From contig NZ_CP072941.1 in NCBI RefSeq assembly GCF_018069625.1, positions 1,054,001 to 1,118,000 on the forward strand: DNA of 64,000 nt. Reading direction: 5' to 3'. Of this stretch, positions 1 to 9,790 are shown one piece after another (the stretch's first letter is position 1; each line of letters starts with the position of its first letter). The translations under genes and the position numbers were made by a program. Below the pieces are notes generated by a model that saw nothing but the letters and a program-made list of their open reading frames with translations, was not told the DNA's origin and searched no databases. This DNA comes from Streptomyces yatensis. GTDB taxonomy: Bacteria > Actinomycetota > Actinomycetes > Streptomycetales > Streptomycetaceae.

Positions 1-3000
1 CGATCCTCGGCCACCCCGACCTGAACGCGATTCCCCCGGCGCAGCCCTTCCAGGAGCTGGGCTTCGACTCCCTCACGGCGGTCGAGCTGCGTAATCAGCT
101 CGCCGCCACCACCGGCCTCCCGCTCGCCCCGGCGCTGGTCTTCGACCATCCGACGCCGAATGCGCTCGCCACCTACCTCAGCGCGGAACTGACGGGGCAG
201 AAGGCCGCCGTCACCACCCATACGGCGTCCGCGGCCGCCGACGACGAGCCGATCGCGATCGTCGGCATGGCCTGCCGCTACCCGGGTGGCGTGCGCTCAC
301 CGGAGGAGCTGTGGGAGCTGGTCGCCGCGGGCCGGGACGCCGTCGGGGAGATGCCCACCGACCGTGACTGGGATCTGAACACCCTCTTCGACCCCGACCC
401 CGAGCGTCTGGGCACCAGCTATGCGCGCGAGGGCGGCTTCCTCCACGACGCGGCCGGGTTCGACGCGGCGTTCTTCGGCATCAGCCCGCGCGAAGCGCTC
501 GCCATGGACCCCCAGCAGCGCCTGCTCCTGGAGACCGCCTGGGAGACCTTCGAGAACGCGGGCCTGGACCGGGACACGCTCGCCGGAAGCGTCACCGGTG
601 TCTTCGCGGGCGGCACCTATCAGGGCTACGGCGCCTCCGGAAGCTCCTCGGCGCGGGAGGTCGAGGGGTATCTGCTCGCGGGCGGTACGCCGAGTGTCAT
701 GTCCGGCCGGGTGGCGTACGCGTTCGGCCTCGAAGGGCCCGCGCTGACGGTGGACACGGCGTGTTCGTCCTCGCTGGTGGCGATGCATCTGGCGGCCCAG
801 GCGCTGCGGCAGGGCGAATGCACGATGGCGCTGGCGGGTGGCGTGACGGTGATGGCCACCCCGACCACCTTCATCGAGTTCTCCCGCCAGCGCGGTCTGG
901 CGGCCGACGGTCGGTGCAAGCCGTTCGCATCGGCGGCCGACGGCACCGGCTGGGGCGAGGGCGCCGGGCTTCTGCTGCTGGAGCGGCTGTCGGACGCGCG
1001 CCGCAACGGCCACCGGGTACTGGCCGTGATCCGGGGCTCCGCGGTCAACCAGGACGGCACCAGCAACGGCCTGACCGCGCCGAACGGGCCGTCACAGCAG
1101 CGGGTCATCGGACAGGCGCTCGCCAACGCGCGGCTGTCGCCGGCGGAGGTCGATGTGGTGGAGGGGCACGGCACCGGGACCACGCTCGGCGATCCGATCG
1201 AGGCGCAGGCGCTGCTGGCCACGTACGGCCAGGGCAGGCCGGAGGACCGGCCGCTGTGGCTCGGCTCCATCAAGTCCAACATCGGCCATACCCAGGCCGC
1301 CGCCGGAGTGGCCGGTGTCATCAAGATGGTGATGGCGATGCGGCATGGGACGCTGCCCGCCTCACTGCACATCGACGAACCGACCCAGCATGTCGACTGG
1401 AACGTGGGCGATGTCCAGCTGCTGACCGAGGCGGTGGAGTGGCCGGGGGACGAACATCCTCGCCGGGCGGGGGTCTCCTCTTTCGGCATCAGCGGGACCA
1501 ATGCGCATGTCATCGTGGAGCAGGCCCCCGAGGAGCCGCCGGCGGCGGTCGAAGCCCTCGAGGCGGAGCCGGTGGGCGGGCCGGTGCCGTGGGTGGTCTC
1601 GGCGCGCGGTACGGAGGCGCTACGAGGCCAGGCCCGGGCGCTGGCCACACGGGTGACCACCGACCCGGGGGTGACCGCTGCGGAGGTGGGCTGGTCCCTG
1701 CTGCGGTCCAGGACGCTCTTCGATCACCGGGCCGTGGTGATCGGCCAGGACCGTGAGGAGCTGGTGGCGGGTCTGGAGGCACTGGCCGCCGGAGAGCCGC
1801 ATCCGAGCCTGGTGCACCCCGGACAGGCCGCCGAGGCCGTCGGGCAGACCGTGTTCCTCTTCAGCGGGCAGGGCAGCCAGCGCCCCGGCATGGGCGCCGA
1901 ACTCTACGACCGCTTCCCCGTCTTCGCCGAAGCCTTCGACGAGGTCTGCGGTCTTCTCGATCCGCATCTCGAACATCCGCTACGGCAGGTGGCCTTCGCC
2001 ACTGATGCAGAGCGCGCCGGGCTGCTGGATCACACCACCTATGCTCAGGCAGGGCTGTTCGCCCTGCATATCGCCCTGGCACGGCTGCTCGACTCCGTCG
2101 GCGTACGCCCCGACACCGTCATCGGCCACTCCATCGGCGAAATCGCCGCCGCCCACATCGCCGGAGTCTTCGACCTCCCTGATGCCTGCCGTCTCGTCGC
2201 CGCCCGCGCCACCCTCATGGGAGGGCTTCCCACCGGCGGAGGCATGGCCACCATCGCCGCCACCCCCGACGAACTCGCCGAGAACCTGACCCAATTCGAC
2301 GGCCAAGTGGGCATCGCGGCCCTGAACACCCCCGGCACCACCGTCATCTCGGGACCCCTTGAGCTCGTCACCGATATCAGCGTCACCTGGGCGGCCAAGG
2401 GCCGTAAGACCAGGAGGCTGGCGGTCAGCCACGCCTTCCACTCCCCCCTGATGGACCCCATCCTCGAACCCTTCAAGGAAGCCATCAGCGGACTCACCTA
2501 CCACCCACCCACCATCCCCCTCATCAGCAACCTCACCGGACAACCAGCGGATGAACACATCACCACCCCCGACTACTGGGCCCAACACATCCGCCGGCCG
2601 GTCCACTTCCACCCCGCCATCACCCACACCGCACCCCACACCAGCACCTACCTCGAACTCGGCCCCGACCCCGTCCTCACCACCGCAACCCAGCACACCC
2701 TCCACCACACAACCGACCGGCCCTCCCCCCTCACCACCTCCACCCTCACCCGCAAACAACCCGACACCCAAGCCCTCACCCACACCCTCGCCCAACTCCA
2801 CACCAGCGGCACCACCATCGACTGGACCAGCTGGTACCCCGCCACCCCCACCACCCACACCATCGACCTCCCCACCTACGCCTTCCAACACCAGCACTAC
2901 TGGCTGTCGTCGGCCTCCTCCTCGGACCCGACGCCCACCGAGGCGGCTCTGGTCGACAAGGAGTTCTGGGAGGCGGTGGAGCGCGAGGATCTGGAAGCGC

Positions 3001-6000
3001 TTGCGGCGACCATCGACTCACCGGCGGACCAGCGGCCCATGCTGAGCGCCGTCCTCCCGACGCTGTCCGCCTGGCGGCGGCATCACCGGGAGCAGTCGGT
3101 CATCAATTCCTGGCGGTATCAGGCCACATGGAAGCGACTTTCCGCTTCCCCCGCGCCTCCGGCCCTCTCCGGCACCTGGCTGCTGATCGTCCCCGCCGGT
3201 CGGTCCGACCATCCTGCCGTGGCAACCGCCGAGCAGGCCCTGACCGCCCACGGCGCCACCCCGCTCCGCCATGTGCTCGACCCCCACACCGTCGATCGCG
3301 ACGCCTTGGCGGACCATCTCACCCGCCTCACCTCGGAGGCGGAACCCGCCGGAGTGCTGAGCCTGCTCGCCCTCGACGAGGAGCCGCACCCCGCATACGC
3401 CGCCGTACCCTCCGGGCTGAACGCGACCACCGTGCTCGTCCAAGCCCTCGGCGACGCTGAGATCCCTGCGCCACTGTGGTGCCTCACCCAGGGCGCGGTC
3501 GCCACCGGTCCCGGCGATCCGCTCCCGAGCCCGCTGCAGGCGCAGACATGGGGACTGGGCCGCGCGGCGGCCCTGGAACACCCTCGCCGCTGGGGTGGCC
3601 TGATCGACCTCCCGACCGTCATCGATCACCACACCTCCGACCGTCTGGCCGCCCTGCTCACCCCCGGTCGACCGGAGGACCAGACCGCCATCCGCGCCAC
3701 CGGCAGCTACGCCCGGCGCCTCCGTAGGGCCGGTGCACCCGCCACCGCGCCCAGGACCTGGCAGCCCACGGGTACCACGCTCATCACCGGTGGCACCGGG
3801 GGTCTCGGCGCCCATGTCGCCCGCTGGCTCGCCCGCCACGGCGCACCCCACCTCCACCTCATCAGCCGCTCCGGACCCGACGCCCCCGGCGCCACCCAAC
3901 TCACCCAAGAACTCACCACCCTGGGCACCACCGTCACCATCACCGCATGCGACGTCACCGACCGCACCGCACTCCAACACCTCCTCGACACCATCCCGGC
4001 CGAACACCCCCTCACCGCCGTCATCCACGCCGCCGGAACATCGGACACGGAGCTCATCGCCGATCTGGGCCCGGAGCGACTGCAGCATGTGCTCGGGCCC
4101 AAGGCCCTGGCCGCCGCTCATCTGCATGAGCTGACGCAGGAGCTCGACCTCAGCGCCTTTGTGCTCTTCTCGTCCGGCGCGGCCGCGTGGGGCGGCAGTC
4201 GGCAGGGCGCCTACGCCGCCGCGAACACCTATCTCGACGCCCTCGCCGAGCACCGCCGCGCCCGGGGACTCCCTGCCACCAGCCTCGCCTGGGGCCCCTG
4301 GGGCCATGCGGGCATGGCCGCCGACGAGACGGCGCTCGCGTTCTACGGCCGACGTGGACTGTCTCCGCTGAGCCCCGAACTGGCCGTGGCATCACTGCAG
4401 CACGCCCTGGACCACCGTGACACCACCATCACCGTCGCGGACATCGACTGGGAGAAGTTCCCGACGGCCTTCACCGCTCAGCGCCCCAGCCCGCTCCTCG
4501 ACGACCTGAACACGGCCGCCGAGAATCCCACCGAGCGAACCAGTGGCGCGTCCACAGGCCCGTCCGCCGGCACCTCGCTCCAGCAGCGGCTCTCCGCCGG
4601 CACCCCCGAGCAGCAGCACCAACTCCTGCTCGAACGGATCCAGACCCTCGCGGCCTCGATCCTGGGCCATTCCGGGCCGGACGCCATTCCGCCCGCCCAG
4701 CCGTTCCAGGAGCTCGGGTTCGACTCCCTGACCGCCGTGGAGCTGCGCAACCAACTCGCCACCGCCACCGGGATCGACCTCGCGCCCGCACTCGTCTTCG
4801 ACCACCCCACGCCCAACGCCCTCGCGACGTACCTGCGGGCCGAACTCACCGGCCAGCAGATCGCCGTCGCCGCTCACAGCCCCACCACGGCCGCCCAGGA
4901 CGAGCCGATCGCGATGGTCGGCATGGCCTGCCGCTACCCCGGCGACGCACACTCCCCGAAGGAGCTGTGGGACCTGGTCGTCGCCCACCGCGATGCCATC
5001 GCGGAGATGCCCACCGACCGCAACTGGGATCTGAACGTGCTCTACGACCCCGACCCCGACCGCGCGGGGACGAGCTACGTCCGGGAGGGCGGCTTCCTCT
5101 ATCAGGCGGCCGAGTTCGATCCCGGGTTCTTCGGCATCAGCCCACGCGAGGCGGTCGCCATGGATCCCCAGCAGCGCCTGCTCCTGGAGACTGCCTGGGA
5201 GACGTTCGAGAACGCGGGCCTGGACCGGGACACACTCGCGGGCAGCAACACGGGAGTGTTCGCGGGGGTGACGTCCCAGGACTATCTGTCCCTCACCGGC
5301 GATACGGCGAGCGACGTCGAAGGCTATGTCGCCACGGGCAACATCGCCAGCGTGGTGTCCGGCCGGGTGGCGTACTCGTTCGGCCTCGAAGGCCCCGCGG
5401 TGACGGTGGACACGGCCTGCTCATCCTCGCTGGTCGCGATGCATCTGGCGGCGCAGGCGCTGCGGCAGGGCGAATGCACGATGGCGCTGGCGGGCGGCGT
5501 GACGGTGATGGCCACCCCGGGCGCGTTCATCGAGTTCTCCCGCCAACGTGGTCTGGCGCCCGACGCGCGGTGCAAACCGTTCGCGGCCGCGGCGGACGGC
5601 ATGGTGTGGGGCGAGGGCGCCGGCCTCGTACTGCTGGAACGGCTGTCGGACGCGCGCCGCAACGGCCACCGAGTGCTGGCTGTCGTCCGTGGCTCGGCCG
5701 TCAACCAGGACGGCACCAGCAACGGCCTGACCGCACCGAACGGACCCTCGCAGCAGCGGGTGATCCGGCAGGCGCTCGCCAACGCCCGGCTGTCACCGTC
5801 CGAGGTGGACGCGGTGGAGGCACACGGTACGGGCACGACGCTCGGTGATCCGATCGAGGCGCAGGCGCTGCTGGCCACGTACGGGCAGGAGCGGGACGAG
5901 GGACGTCCACTGTGGCTCGGCTCCATCAAGTCCAACATCGGCCACACCCAGGCCGCCGCCGGAGTGGCCGGTGTCATCAAGATGGTGATGGCGATGCGCC

Positions 6001-9000
6001 ACGGGATGCTGCCCGCCACGCTGCACATCGACGAACCGACACCCCATGTCGACTGGAACGCCGGCGACCTGCGCCTGCTCACCGAACCCGTCCCGTGGCC
6101 CCAGGGCGAACGGCCCCGGCGGGCGGGGATCTCCTCCTTCGGCATCTCCGGTACGAACGCCCATCTCATCCTTGAACAGGCCCCCGAGCCGATCGAGCCC
6201 ACCCGGGTATCGCACGTCGCCGGTGTGGCCCCGTGGGTGATCTCCGCACAGAGCGAGGCGGCGCTGCGGGGCCAGGCGCGAGCCTTGACCGGGCACATCG
6301 TCGGCGCCCCCGAGGTGACACCGGCCGAGGTGGGCTGGTCCCTGCTCCGGACGAGGACGCTCTTCGACCACCGGGCCGTGGTCATCGGCCAGAACCGCGA
6401 CGAACTGGTGGCCGGGCTGGAAGCACTGGCCGCCGGAGAGCCGCATGCGGGCCTGGTGGGGCCCGGGGGGACGACTGGCGACGCCACCGGACAGACCGTG
6501 TTCCTCTTCAGCGGGCAGGGCAGCCAGCGCCCCGGCATGGGCGCCGAACTCTACGACCGCTTCCCCATCTTCGCCGAAGCCTTCGACGAGGTCTGCGCCC
6601 TGCTCGACCCCCACCTGGAACACCCCCTGCGGGATCTGGTCTTCAGCCACGACCCCGAAGACGCGGCGCTGCTGGATCACACCACCTACGCCCAAGCCGG
6701 ACTGTTCGCCCTGCATATCGCCCTGGCACGGCTGCTCGACTCCGTCGGCGTACGCCCCGACGCCGTCATCGGCCACTCCATCGGCGAGATCGCCGCCGCC
6801 CACATCGCCGGAGTCTTCGACCTCCCCGACGCCTGCCACCTCGTCGCCATCCGCGCCACCCTCATGGGAGGACTCCCCGAAGGCGGAGGCATGGCCACCA
6901 TCGCCGCCACCCCCGACGAACTCGCCGAGAACCTGACCCAATTCGACGGCCAAGTGGGCATCGCCGCCCTGAACACCCCCGGCAACACCGTCATCTCCGG
7001 CCCAATCGACCTCGTCACCGACATCAGCAACTCCTGGGCCGAACGCGGCCGCAAAACCCGCACCCTCACGGTCAGCCACGCCTTCCACTCTCCCCTGATG
7101 GACCCCATCCTCGAACCCTTCAAGGAAGCCATCAGCGGACTCACCTACCACCCACCCACCATCCCCCTCATCAGCAACCTCACCGGACAACCAGCCGACC
7201 ACCACATCACCACACCCGACTACTGGACCCAACACATCCGCCAACCCGTCCACTTCCACCCCGCCATCACCCACACCGCACCCCACACCAGCACCTACCT
7301 CGAACTCGGCCCCGACCCCGTCCTCACCACCGCAACCCAGCACACCCTCCACCACACAACCGACCGGCCCTCCCCCCTCACCACCTCCACCCTCACCCGC
7401 AAACAACCCGACACCCAAGCCCTCACCCACACCCTCGCCCAACTCCACACAAGCGGCACCACCATCGACTGGACCAGCTGGTACCCCGCCACCCCCACCA
7501 CCCACACCATCGACCTCCCCACCTACGCCTTCCAACACCAGCACTACTGGCTCGCCCCGCCCGTTCCGCGCGCCGACGCTCATGTCAACGGCCACGACCC
7601 GGCCGAGGCCAGGCTCTGGGACGCCATCGAAGAGCTCGATGTCGACGCCCTCACCAGCACACTCCAGCTGGAGAAGGACAGCCCCGGCGTCGACGCCCTG
7701 CTGCCCGCACTCCCCGTACTGTCGACCTGGCGGCGCCGGCACCGTGAACGGTCCACCATCGATTCCTGGCGCTATCGCGTCGCGTGGATGCAGCTGCCGG
7801 ACCCCGCCACCGCCACCGCTCCGACGCTCAGCGGAACCTGGCTGCTGCTCGTCCCCTCAGGGCTGGAGGAGCACCCGGCCGTCCGCGCCGCCGTCCAGGC
7901 GCTCGACACCCATGGCGCGGCCCATGAACTTCTGTCGGTCGATGGCGCGGACGTCCGGCGGGACGGCCTCGTCCCACTGGTCTCGCATCTGCCGGACGGC
8001 AGCACACCCGAGGGCATTCTGAGTCTGCTCGCGCTCGATCAGACGCCCCACCCGGACCACCCCGCCGTTCCCCTGGGGCTGGCCGCCACGGCCGCGCTTG
8101 TCCAGGCCCTCAGCGAAACGGCGCCGGTCGCGCCCCTGTGGTGTGTCACTCAGGGTGCGGTGGCCGCCGTTGCCGGCGATCCGCTCCCCCATCCGCACCA
8201 GGCCCAGATCTGGGGTATGGGCCGGGTCGCCGCGCTGGAACACCCGCATCTCTGGGGCGGTCTCATCGACCTCCCGGCCGTCGTCGACGCCCGCACACCC
8301 GCCCGTATCGCCGCCGTGCTGGTGCCCGGGCAGCCCGAGGACCAGGTGGCCATCCGCTCCACCGCCCTGGCCCGCCGGCTGGAGCGCGCCGCCTGCCCGG
8401 ACACCGCACCCACCGCGTGGCGCCCCACCGGGACGACCCTGATCACCGGCGGTACCGGGGGTCTCGGCGCCCATGTCGCCCGCTGGCTCGCCCGCCACGG
8501 CGCACCCCACCTCCACCTCATCAGCCGCTCCGGACCCGACGCCCCCGGCGCCACCCAACTCACCCAAGAACTCACCACCCTGGGCACCACCGTCACCATC
8601 ACCGCATGCGACGTCACCGACCGCACCGCACTCCAACACCTCCTCGACACCATCCCGGCCGAACACCCCCTCACCGCCGTCATCCACGCCGCCGGTATCG
8701 CGGAGAACACCCCGCTCGCCGAGCTGGATCTGCCGGGGATCGAGGCGGTGCTGCGGCCCAAGGCGCTGGCGGCCGCCCTCCTCCATGAACTCACCGAGGA
8801 CCTCGACCTCAGCGCGTTCGTGCTCTTCTCGTCCGGCGCGGCCGCGTGGGGCGGAAGCCGGCAGCCCTCCTACGCCGCCGCCAACGCCTATCTCGACGCC
8901 CTCGCCGAGCACCGCCGCGCCCGGGGACTCCCCGCCACCAGCCTCGCCTGGGCGCCGTGGAGCGATGCGGGCATGGCCGCCGACGAGGCCGTCGTCGAGT

Positions 9001-9743
9001 ACTACCGCCGGCGCGGGATGCGTCCCCTGGACACCGATCTCGCCATCGCCTCGCTCCAGCGCTCCCTCGACCACGGCGACACCACGGTCACCATCGCGGA
9101 CATCGACTGGGAGAGGTTCCCGGCCGGTTTCACCGCCCAGCGGCCCAGCCCGCTGCTGTCCGACCTGGCCACCGCGTCGCCGGGCACCGATGCCGCTCCG
9201 GACGACGCCACGGCCGTAAGCGGTTCGCTTCAGCGGCAGCTGGCCACCGGCACCCCCGCCCAGCAGCATCAGCTTCTCCTCCATCACATCCAGACGCATG
9301 CCGCGGCGATCCTCGGCCACGCCACCATCGATGCCGTTCCCCCCACCCAGCCCTTCCAGGAGCTGGGGTTCGACTCCCTCACGGCCGTCGAATTCGGGCA
9401 TCGGCTCTCCGCCGCCACCGGTCTCGACCTTCCGCCCACCCTGGTCTTCGACCATCCCACGCCCAAGGAGCTGGCCGACTTTCTGCGCGAGCGGCTCGTC
9501 GAGGGGGAGCTGACCTCCGAGGGACATCTGCTGTCGGAGCTCGACCGGTGGGACGCGGTCTCGGCGCCCTCGGCGGTGGACGAGGCGGCCCGTCGGCGGA
9601 TCACCGGGCGACTGCGGCTGCTGCTGGCCAAGTGGAGCGACACGGAACGGGAAACGGAGCGTTCCGCGGCCCACAGCGAGCTCGAGACGGCGACGGCAGA
9701 AGACATCTTCGACCTCATCTCCGACGAGTTCGGAAAGTCGTGA
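1..9743 (+). CDS. Modular type I PKS, 5'-truncated: ACP, then two malonyl KS-AT-KR-ACP modules
   Basis: The reading frame is open from base 3, so the gene starts left of the window; 3246 residues are visible. Domain order is the ACP of an earlier module, then two complete KS-AT-KR-ACP modules, then a C-terminal docking tail (about residue 3165 onward of the visible part). Both ATs carry GHSIGE and HAFH, the signature for malonyl-CoA. Neither module has a DH or ER, so each adds an unsubstituted two-carbon unit and leaves a hydroxyl. Both KRs have the A-type tryptophan eight residues before the catalytic Tyr. The next gene follows after 47 nt. In the nigericin reading these modules set the C9 and C7 oxygens. 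The PKS assignment is certain; the carbon assignment is inferred by colinearity. Confidence 0.97.
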   Translation, partial: ILGHPDLNAIPPAQPFQELGFDSLTAVELRNQLAATTGLPLAPALVFDHPTPNALATYLSAELTGQKAAVTTHTASAAADDEPIAIVGMACRYPGGVRSPEELWELVAAGRDAVGEMPTDRDWDLNTLFDPDPERLGTSYAREGGFLHDAAGFDAAFFGISPREALAMDPQQRLLLETAWETFENAGLDRDTLAGSVTGVFAGGTYQGYGASGSSSAREVEGYLLAGGTPSVMSGRVAYAFGLEGPALTVDTACSSSLVAMHLAAQALRQGECTMALAGGVTVMATPTTFIEFSRQRGLAADGRCKPFASAADGTGWGEGAGLLLLERLSDARRNGHRVLAVIRGSAVNQDGTSNGLTAPNGPSQQRVIGQALANARLSPAEVDVVEGHGTGTTLGDPIEAQALLATYGQGRPEDRPLWLGSIKSNIGHTQAAAGVAGVIKMVMAMRHGTLPASLHIDEPTQHVDWNVGDVQLLTEAVEWPGDEHPRRAGVSSFGISGTNAHVIVEQAPEEPPAAVEALEAEPVGGPVPWVVSARGTEALRGQARALATRVTTDPGVTAAEVGWSLLRSRTLFDHRAVVIGQDREELVAGLEALAAGEPHPSLVHPGQAAEAVGQTVFLFSGQGSQRPGMGAELYDRFPVFAEAFDEVCGLLDPHLEHPLRQVAFATDAERAGLLDHTTYAQAGLFALHIALARLLDSVGVRPDTVIGHSIGEIAAAHIAGVFDLPDACRLVAARATLMGGLPTGGGMATIAATPDELAENLTQFDGQVGIAALNTPGTTVISGPLELVTDISVTWAAKGRKTRRLAVSHAFHSPLMDPILEPFKEAISGLTYHPPTIPLISNLTGQPADEHITTPDYWAQHIRRPVHFHPAITHTAPHTSTYLELGPDPVLTTATQHTLHHTTDRPSPLTTSTLTRKQPDTQALTHTLAQLHTSGTTIDWTSWYPATPTTHTIDLPTYAFQHQHYWLSSASSSDPTPTEAALVDKEFWEAVEREDLEALAATIDSPADQRPMLSAVLPTLSAWRRHHREQSVINSWRYQATWKRLSASPAPPALSGTWLLIVPAGRSDHPAVATAEQALTAHGATPLRHVLDPHTVDRDALADHLTRLTSEAEPAGVLSLLALDEEPHPAYAAVPSGLNATTVLVQALGDAEIPAPLWCLTQGAVATGPGDPLPSPLQAQTWGLGRAAALEHPRRWGGLIDLPTVIDHHTSDRLAALLTPGRPEDQTAIRATGSYARRLRRAGAPATAPRTWQPTGTTLITGGTGGLGAHVARWLARHGAPHLHLISRSGPDAPGATQLTQELTTLGTTVTITACDVTDRTALQHLLDTIPAEHPLTAVIHAAGTSDTELIADLGPERLQHVLGPKALAAAHLHELTQELDLSAFVLFSSGAAAWGGSRQGAYAAANTYLDALAEHRRARGLPATSLAWGPWGHAGMAADETALAFYGRRGLSPLSPELAVASLQHALDHRDTTITVADIDWEKFPTAFTAQRPSPLLDDLNTAAENPTERTSGASTGPSAGTSLQQRLSAGTPEQQHQLLLERIQTLAASILGHSGPDAIPPAQPFQELGFDSLTAVELRNQLATATGIDLAPALVFDHPTPNALATYLRAELTGQQIAVAAHSPTTAAQDEPIAMVGMACRYPGDAHSPKELWDLVVAHRDAIAEMPTDRNWDLNVLYDPDPDRAGTSYVREGGFLYQAAEFDPGFFGISPREAVAMDPQQRLLLETAWETFENAGLDRDTLAGSNTGVFAGVTSQDYLSLTGDTASDVEGYVATGNIASVVSGRVAYSFGLEGPAVTVDTACSSSLVAMHLAAQALRQGECTMALAGGVTVMATPGAFIEFSRQRGLAPDARCKPFAAAADGMVWGEGAGLVLLERLSDARRNGHRVLAVVRGSAVNQDGTSNGLTAPNGPSQQRVIRQALANARLSPSEVDAVEAHGTGTTLGDPIEAQALLATYGQERDEGRPLWLGSIKSNIGHTQAAAGVAGVIKMVMAMRHGMLPATLHIDEPTPHVDWNAGDLRLLTEPVPWPQGERPRRAGISSFGISGTNAHLILEQAPEPIEPTRVSHVAGVAPWVISAQSEAALRGQARALTGHIVGAPEVTPAEVGWSLLRTRTLFDHRAVVIGQNRDELVAGLEALAAGEPHAGLVGPGGTTGDATGQTVFLFSGQGSQRPGMGAELYDRFPIFAEAFDEVCALLDPHLEHPLRDLVFSHDPEDAALLDHTTYAQAGLFALHIALARLLDSVGVRPDAVIGHSIGEIAAAHIAGVFDLPDACHLVAIRATLMGGLPEGGGMATIAATPDELAENLTQFDGQVGIAALNTPGNTVISGPIDLVTDISNSWAERGRKTRTLTVSHAFHSPLMDPILEPFKEAISGLTYHPPTIPLISNLTGQPADHHITTPDYWTQHIRQPVHFHPAITHTAPHTSTYLELGPDPVLTTATQHTLHHTTDRPSPLTTSTLTRKQPDTQALTHTLAQLHTSGTTIDWTSWYPATPTTHTIDLPTYAFQHQHYWLAPPVPRADAHVNGHDPAEARLWDAIEELDVDALTSTLQLEKDSPGVDALLPALPVLSTWRRRHRERSTIDSWRYRVAWMQLPDPATATAPTLSGTWLLLVPSGLEEHPAVRAAVQALDTHGAAHELLSVDGADVRRDGLVPLVSHLPDGSTPEGILSLLALDQTPHPDHPAVPLGLAATAALVQALSETAPVAPLWCVTQGAVAAVAGDPLPHPHQAQIWGMGRVAALEHPHLWGGLIDLPAVVDARTPARIAAVLVPGQPEDQVAIRSTALARRLERAACPDTAPTAWRPTGTTLITGGTGGLGAHVARWLARHGAPHLHLISRSGPDAPGATQLTQELTTLGTTVTITACDVTDRTALQHLLDTIPAEHPLTAVIHAAGIAENTPLAELDLPGIEAVLRPKALAAALLHELTEDLDLSAFVLFSSGAAAWGGSRQPSYAAANAYLDALAEHRRARGLPATSLAWAPWSDAGMAADEAVVEYYRRRGMRPLDTDLAIASLQRSLDHGDTTVTIADIDWERFPAGFTAQRPSPLLSDLATASPGTDAAPDDATAVSGSLQRQLATGTPAQQHQLLLHHIQTHAAAILGHATIDAVPPTQPFQELGFDSLTAVEFGHRLSAATGLDLPPTLVFDHPTPKELADFLRERLVEGELTSEGHLLSELDRWDAVSAPSAVDEAARRRITGRLRLLLAKWSDTERETERSAAHSELETATAEDIFDLISDEFGKS
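3..215 (+). other. ACP domain of the module preceding the window
   Basis: The first visible codons encode a carrier domain with the LGFDSL motif; the phosphopantetheine Ser codon is at 69-71. Its KS, AT and any reductive domains lie left of the window. Colinearity predicts a malonyl AT and an active KR there, giving the C11 hydroxyl that nigericin carries as a methoxy group. Confidence 0.9.
2440..2905 (+). repeat. Skewed repeat patch, AT C-terminus of module A (copy 1)
   Basis: About 465 bp covering the HAFH motif to the post-AT linker. It is nearly identical to 7090-7551. The plus strand is strikingly rich in C and A and poor in G and T compared with flanking DNA. Duplication plus strong skew fits GRINS, a class of repeat described in assembly-line PKS genes. 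Confidence 0.75.
3795..4036 (+). repeat. KR repeat, copy 1 (242 bp)
   Basis: Read base by base, this stretch of the module A KR (after the NADPH motif to the HAAG motif) is identical to 8454-8695, at a constant offset of 4659. Flanking sequence diverges abruptly on both sides, as expected after gene conversion. Confidence 0.85.
7090..7551 (+). repeat. Skewed repeat patch, AT C-terminus of module B (copy 2)
   Basis: Partner of 2440-2905. By eye the two differ at only a handful of positions, mostly around the segment before the GTCCACTTCC stretch. It has the same C/A-rich plus strand. Confidence 0.75.
8454..8695 (+). repeat. KR repeat, copy 2 (242 bp)
   Basis: Partner of 3795-4036 inside the module B KR. 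Identity ends exactly at the HAAG motif, so the residues that follow and help define KR type differ between the modules while the core is the same. Confidence 0.85.
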
Positions 9744-9790
9744 GCCCGATGACCCCCATCCTCCGCGACGCGCCAAGGAGCCTCCGCTAG

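Larger units (their letters stand above)
243..4850 (+). other. PKS module A: KS-AT(malonyl)-KR(A-type)-ACP
   Basis: KS is about 246-1530 (DTACSSS, Cys codon 762-764; HGTGT; KSNIGH). AT is about 1842-2760 (GQGSQ, GHSIGE, HAFH). The KR structural half starts near 3100 and the catalytic half near 3765, with GGTGGLG for NADPH, Trp at 4188-4190 and catalytic Tyr at 4212-4214. Gln sits three residues before the Tyr, so this looks like a non-epimerising A1-type KR. ACP is about 4620-4850 with LGFDSL. Expected output: malonate extension with the previous carbonyl reduced to an alcohol. Confidence 0.93.
4890..9500 (+). other. PKS module B: KS-AT(malonyl)-KR(A-type)-ACP
   Basis: KS is about 4896-6180, AT about 6490-7410 (GHSIGE, HAFH), KR catalytic half about 8430-8970 and ACP about 9290-9500. 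The KR has GGTGGLG, Trp at 8847-8849 and Tyr at 8871-8873, so A-type and apparently active. Parts of its AT and KR are nearly or fully identical in DNA to module A, which points to recent homogenisation. Expected output: malonate extension with a hydroxyl, C7 in the nigericin numbering. Confidence 0.93.

Noticed and set aside
1..9743. A macrolide or polyene assembly line
   Set aside because: No integrated thioesterase appears at the end of the last module, and the epoxidase, MonB-like pair, KSX and ACPX are polyether-specific.
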